Shown piece by piece: positions 4,635 through 6,325 of a stretch of 6,325 nt of DNA. The notes beneath the pieces are model-generated. The model saw nothing but the letters and a program-made list of their open reading frames with translations, did not search any database and was not told the origin of the DNA. Positions within the stretch are counted from its first letter, which is position 1. The number at the start of each line of letters is the position of its first letter. The stretch comes from an uncultured Clostridia bacterium. Lineage in GTDB: Bacteria; Bacillota_A; Clostridia; Oscillospirales; Oscillospiraceae. The translations under genes were made by a program, and so were the position numbers. The stretch lies in assembly GCA_947167435.1 (NCBI GenBank), contig CAMVIC010000096.1:1-6325 (forward strand), read 5' to 3'.

Positions 4635-5369
4635 ATGATTCCGACTCCCCACATCAACGCGAAAAAGGAAGAGATTGCCAAAACCGTACTTATGCCCGGC
4701 GACCCGCTGCGGGCAAAATTCATCGCCGAAACCTTTCTGACCGACCCGGTGCTGGTGAACAACGTGCGCGGCGTCCAGGGCCATACGGGCACCTGGAAGG
4801 GCGTCCCGGTGACGGTGATGGCCTCCGGCATGGGCATCCCCTCCATCGGCATCTACAGCTGGGAGCTGTTCAACTTCTACGACGTGGACAACATCATCCG
4901 CATCGGCTCCGCCGGCGCCCTGCAGGACGACCTGAAGCTGCGGGACGTGGTGGCGGGTCAGGCCGCCTGCACCAATTCCAATTACGTAAAGAGCTTCGGT
5001 CTGGGCGAAACCGCCACCTTTGCCCCCATCGCGGACTTCACCCTGCTGAGCAAGGCAGTCGAGGCCGCAAAGGAGCACGGCGTGGACATGCGCGTGGGCA
5101 ATCTTCTGGCCTCGGACACCTTCTACGCCGCCGAGGGCACCGGAAAGAACGACCAGTGGAAGCGCATGGGCGTGCTGGCTGTGGAGATGGAGTCCGCCGC
5201 GCTGTACGCCAACGCCGCCTACGCCGGCAAGCGGGCGCTGTGCATCTGCACCATTTCCGACCATATCTATCGGCCTGAGGACAATCTCCCCGCCGCCGAG
5301 CGCCAGAGCTCCTTCACCCAGATGATGGAGATTGCTCTGGACACCGCCGTGAAGATGGCCGAACTGTGA
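4635..5369 (+). CDS. deoD: Purine nucleoside phosphorylase, DeoD (hexameric) type
   Basis: Splits purine (deoxy)ribonucleosides with phosphate into free base and (deoxy)ribose-1-phosphate in the cytoplasm. The 244 residues align with E. coli DeoD end to end with an offset of about two. TPHINA is at the start with His6 (given to the neighbouring active site in the hexamer). LMPGDPLRAKFIAETF carries phosphate ligands Gly22 and Arg26. Further ligands are Arg45 in NNVRG, Arg89 in IIRIGSAG, and Ser92. VEMES (183-187) binds the ribose. The base-protonating Asp209 is in ISDH, with its partner Arg223 in AAERQ. All key residues are present. It has its own promoter, lies divergent from udk-tdk, and is followed 298 nt later by a BMP nucleoside-type binding protein. 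Its last 46 bp recur at 5485-5530. Confidence 0.96.
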   Translation: MIPTPHINAKKEEIAKTVLMPGDPLRAKFIAETFLTDPVLVNNVRGVQGHTGTWKGVPVTVMASGMGIPSIGIYSWELFNFYDVDNIIRIGSAGALQDDLKLRDVVAGQAACTNSNYVKSFGLGETATFAPIADFTLLSKAVEAAKEHGVDMRVGNLLASDTFYAAEGTGKNDQWKRMGVLAVEMESAALYANAAYAGKRALCICTISDHIYRPEDNLPAAERQSSFTQMMEIALDTAVKMAEL

Positions 5370-5372
5370 TAC

Positions 5373-5405
5373 AAACCGGAAGCCCAGCGCAGCGGGTTCC
5401 GGTTT
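5373..5405 (+). terminator. Probable terminator of deoD
   Basis: AAACCGGAA (5373-5381) pairs with TTCCGGTTT (5397-5405). CCC (5383-5385) with GGG (5394-5396) extends the stem past one bulged G, and the loop is 8 nt. It begins 3 nt after the stop. The T run is short. Confidence 0.6.
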
Positions 5406-5412
5406 GAGCGGA

Positions 5413-5479
5413 AGAACAAGGCTGCCGGTCGATCGAGCCTGCGCAAAGCGCCGGCCCGATGACCTTGCAGGCTTGTTCT
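5413..5479 (+). other. 67-nt long imperfect hairpin between the two deoD tails
   Basis: The outer stem AGAACAAG (5413-5420) pairs with CTTGTTCT (5472-5479). After one G-G mismatch, CTGC pairs with GCAG. GGTC/GACC, ATCG/CGAT and GCC/GGC segments follow with small bulges, and GCGC/GCGC closes an AAA loop (5445-5447). Pairing runs almost the whole length. It could be a miniature inverted-repeat element, a processed RNA stem or a second terminator. No other copy is in the window. Confidence 0.55.
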
Positions 5480-5484
5480 GACGA

Positions 5485-5530
5485 GATGGAAATTGCTCTG
5501 GATACTGCCGTAAAGATGGCCGAACTGTAA
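5485..5530 (+). pseudogene. Remnant of a second deoD 3' end
   Basis: 46 bp that match 5324-5369 at 41 positions. They encode the same MEIALDTAVKMAEL and a stop. The five differences are four silent third-position changes (GAG/GAA, GAC/GAT, ACC/ACT, GTG/GTA) and the stop (TGA/TAA). The rest of the gene is absent. It looks like the tail of a diverged deoD allele left after recombination. Confidence 0.75.
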
Positions 5531-5561
5531 GCCCTTCCGCCCCATCCCGGGCCCCGCGCTT

Positions 5562-5576
5562 CGAATTCTGAATTCG
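5562..5576. promoter_or_regulatory. Short inverted repeat upstream of the BMP gene promoter
   Basis: CGAATTC, a central T, then GAATTCG, a perfect 7-bp inverted repeat ending 12 nt before the -35 box. It could be a protein-binding site, but the evidence is symmetry and position only. Confidence 0.3.
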
Positions 5577-5588
5577 GCAAGATTGTTC

Positions 5589-5618
5589 TTGATTTGTCCC
5601 TGCACGGCATGATATAAT
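5589..5618 (+). promoter_or_regulatory. Promoter of the BMP-family gene
   Basis: A perfect -10 TATAAT (5613-5618) with a TG one base upstream (extended -10), an 18-bp spacer and -35 TTGATT (5589-5594). Start expected near 5625, leaving a leader of about 43 nt. The gene's TGGAGG ribosome site is at 5656-5661, 6 nt before the ATG. Confidence 0.8.
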
Positions 5619-5667
5619 TTACCCGTGGACAAAACCACCAAAATCAATATTTAAATGGAGGAAACAC

Positions 5668-6325
5668 ATGAAAAAGATTCTTTCTCTCGTCCTGGTTCTT
5701 TGCATGGTCCTCGCTCTCGGCGCCGTCAGCGCCTTTGCCGAGGGTGAGTACAAAGTGGCGATGATCACCGACTACGGCGACATCACCGACCAGTCCTTCA
5801 ACCAGACCACCTACGAAGCCTGCAAGGCCTTCTGTGAGGAAAACGGTGTGGACTTCACCTACTACAAGCCCGCTTCCGACTCCGACGAGGACCGCGTCTC
5901 CATGATCGAGAAGGCCATTGACGACGGCTTCAACGTCATCGTGATGCCCGGCTTTGCCTTCGCTCCCGCCATCGCCGCCACCGTGGAAGACTATGCCGAC
6001 GTCACCTTCATCGCACTGGACGTCTCTGAGTATGACCTGACCAGCGCCGGTCTGGCCGAGCTGCCCGCGAACCTCTACTCCGCTGTCTACCAGGAAGAGC
6101 TGTGCGGCTATATGGCCGGTTACGCCGCTGTGAAGCTGGGCTACACCAAGCTGGGCTTCCTGGGCGGCATGGCTGTTCCCGCCGTTGTCCGCTACGGCTA
6201 CGGCTTTGTGCAGGGCGCTGACGCCGCCGCTGCCGAGCTGGGTCTTGCTGACGTTGAGATCAAGTACGCCTACGGCAACCAGTTCTACGGCGACGCGGAC
6301 ATCACCGCTGCCATGGACACCTGGT
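5668..6325 (+). CDS. BMP-family substrate-binding protein, probably for nucleosides (3' end missing)
   Basis: The first 219 residues of an extracellular solute-binding protein of the basic membrane protein (BMP/PnrA/TmpC) family, which feeds ABC importers; known members often bind nucleosides. The signal peptide is residues 1-24, with a likely signal peptidase I site after AFA. The mature part starts KVAMITDYGDITDQSFNQ (29-46), the family's ligand-binding D-x-SFN motif. Next are DEDRVSMIEKAIDDGFNVIV (73-92), YQEELCGYMAGYAA (141-154), and KLGFLGGMAVPAVVRYGYGF (161-180) with VQGADAA. Family length is usually about 330-380, so roughly the last third lies outside the window. Unlike most Gram-positive binding proteins there is no proper lipobox: Cys12 is inside the hydrophobic core. 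The neighbouring deoD, udk and tdk support nucleosides as ligand; this is inference. The ATG has a good ribosome site. Confidence 0.92.
   Translation, partial: MKKILSLVLVLCMVLALGAVSAFAEGEYKVAMITDYGDITDQSFNQTTYEACKAFCEENGVDFTYYKPASDSDEDRVSMIEKAIDDGFNVIVMPGFAFAPAIAATVEDYADVTFIALDVSEYDLTSAGLAELPANLYSAVYQEELCGYMAGYAAVKLGYTKLGFLGGMAVPAVVRYGYGFVQGADAAAAELGLADVEIKYAYGNQFYGDADITAAMDTW

Overview
The window looks like chromosomal DNA from a GC-rich, low-G+C-phylum (Firmicutes-type) anaerobe. My best guess is a gut Clostridia of the Oscillospiraceae kind. The reasons are strong AGGAGG ribosome binding sites, sigma-A type promoters, two lipoproteins with Leu-Cys-Ala-Cys lipoboxes, choline/glucan-binding-type wall repeats, and G/C-rich third codon positions. 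The genus is inference and cannot be settled from the sequence alone.

Layout. (1) 1-1480, plus strand: the end of an ABC exporter, followed 5 nt later by a lipoprotein with about nine aromatic wall-binding repeats, apparently one operon. (2) 1481-3259: a lipoprotein gene of the DUF4349 family (1855-2907, plus) set between two copies, in opposite orientation, of a composite non-coding module. Each module starts at the stop codon of the gene beside it and runs inward: a 7-bp tandem array, a GC-rich hairpin, then a roughly 210-bp body that folds into a chain of hairpins. The right-hand body is bracketed by two identical 28-bp palindromes. (3) 3256-4459, minus strand: udk-tdk, a pyrimidine nucleoside kinase operon with 1 nt between the genes. 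(4) 4460-4634: two strong divergent promoters whose -35 boxes are one base apart. (5) 4635-5369, plus: deoD, purine nucleoside phosphorylase. (6) 5370-5667: a terminator, a 67-nt imperfect hairpin, a second copy of the last 46 bp of deoD that differs only at silent positions, and a promoter. (7) 5668 to the window end, plus: the start of a BMP-family substrate-binding protein.

The right half works as a nucleoside-use locus. The BMP protein probably captures nucleosides outside the cell, DeoD splits purine nucleosides by phosphorolysis, and Udk and Tdk phosphorylate uridine/cytidine and thymidine/deoxyuridine. The left half is cell-envelope related.

The most interesting material is non-coding: the inverted composite modules around the DUF4349 gene, with stems held constant while tetraloops vary, and the deoD tail duplication, which looks like the scar of a recombination or insertion event.
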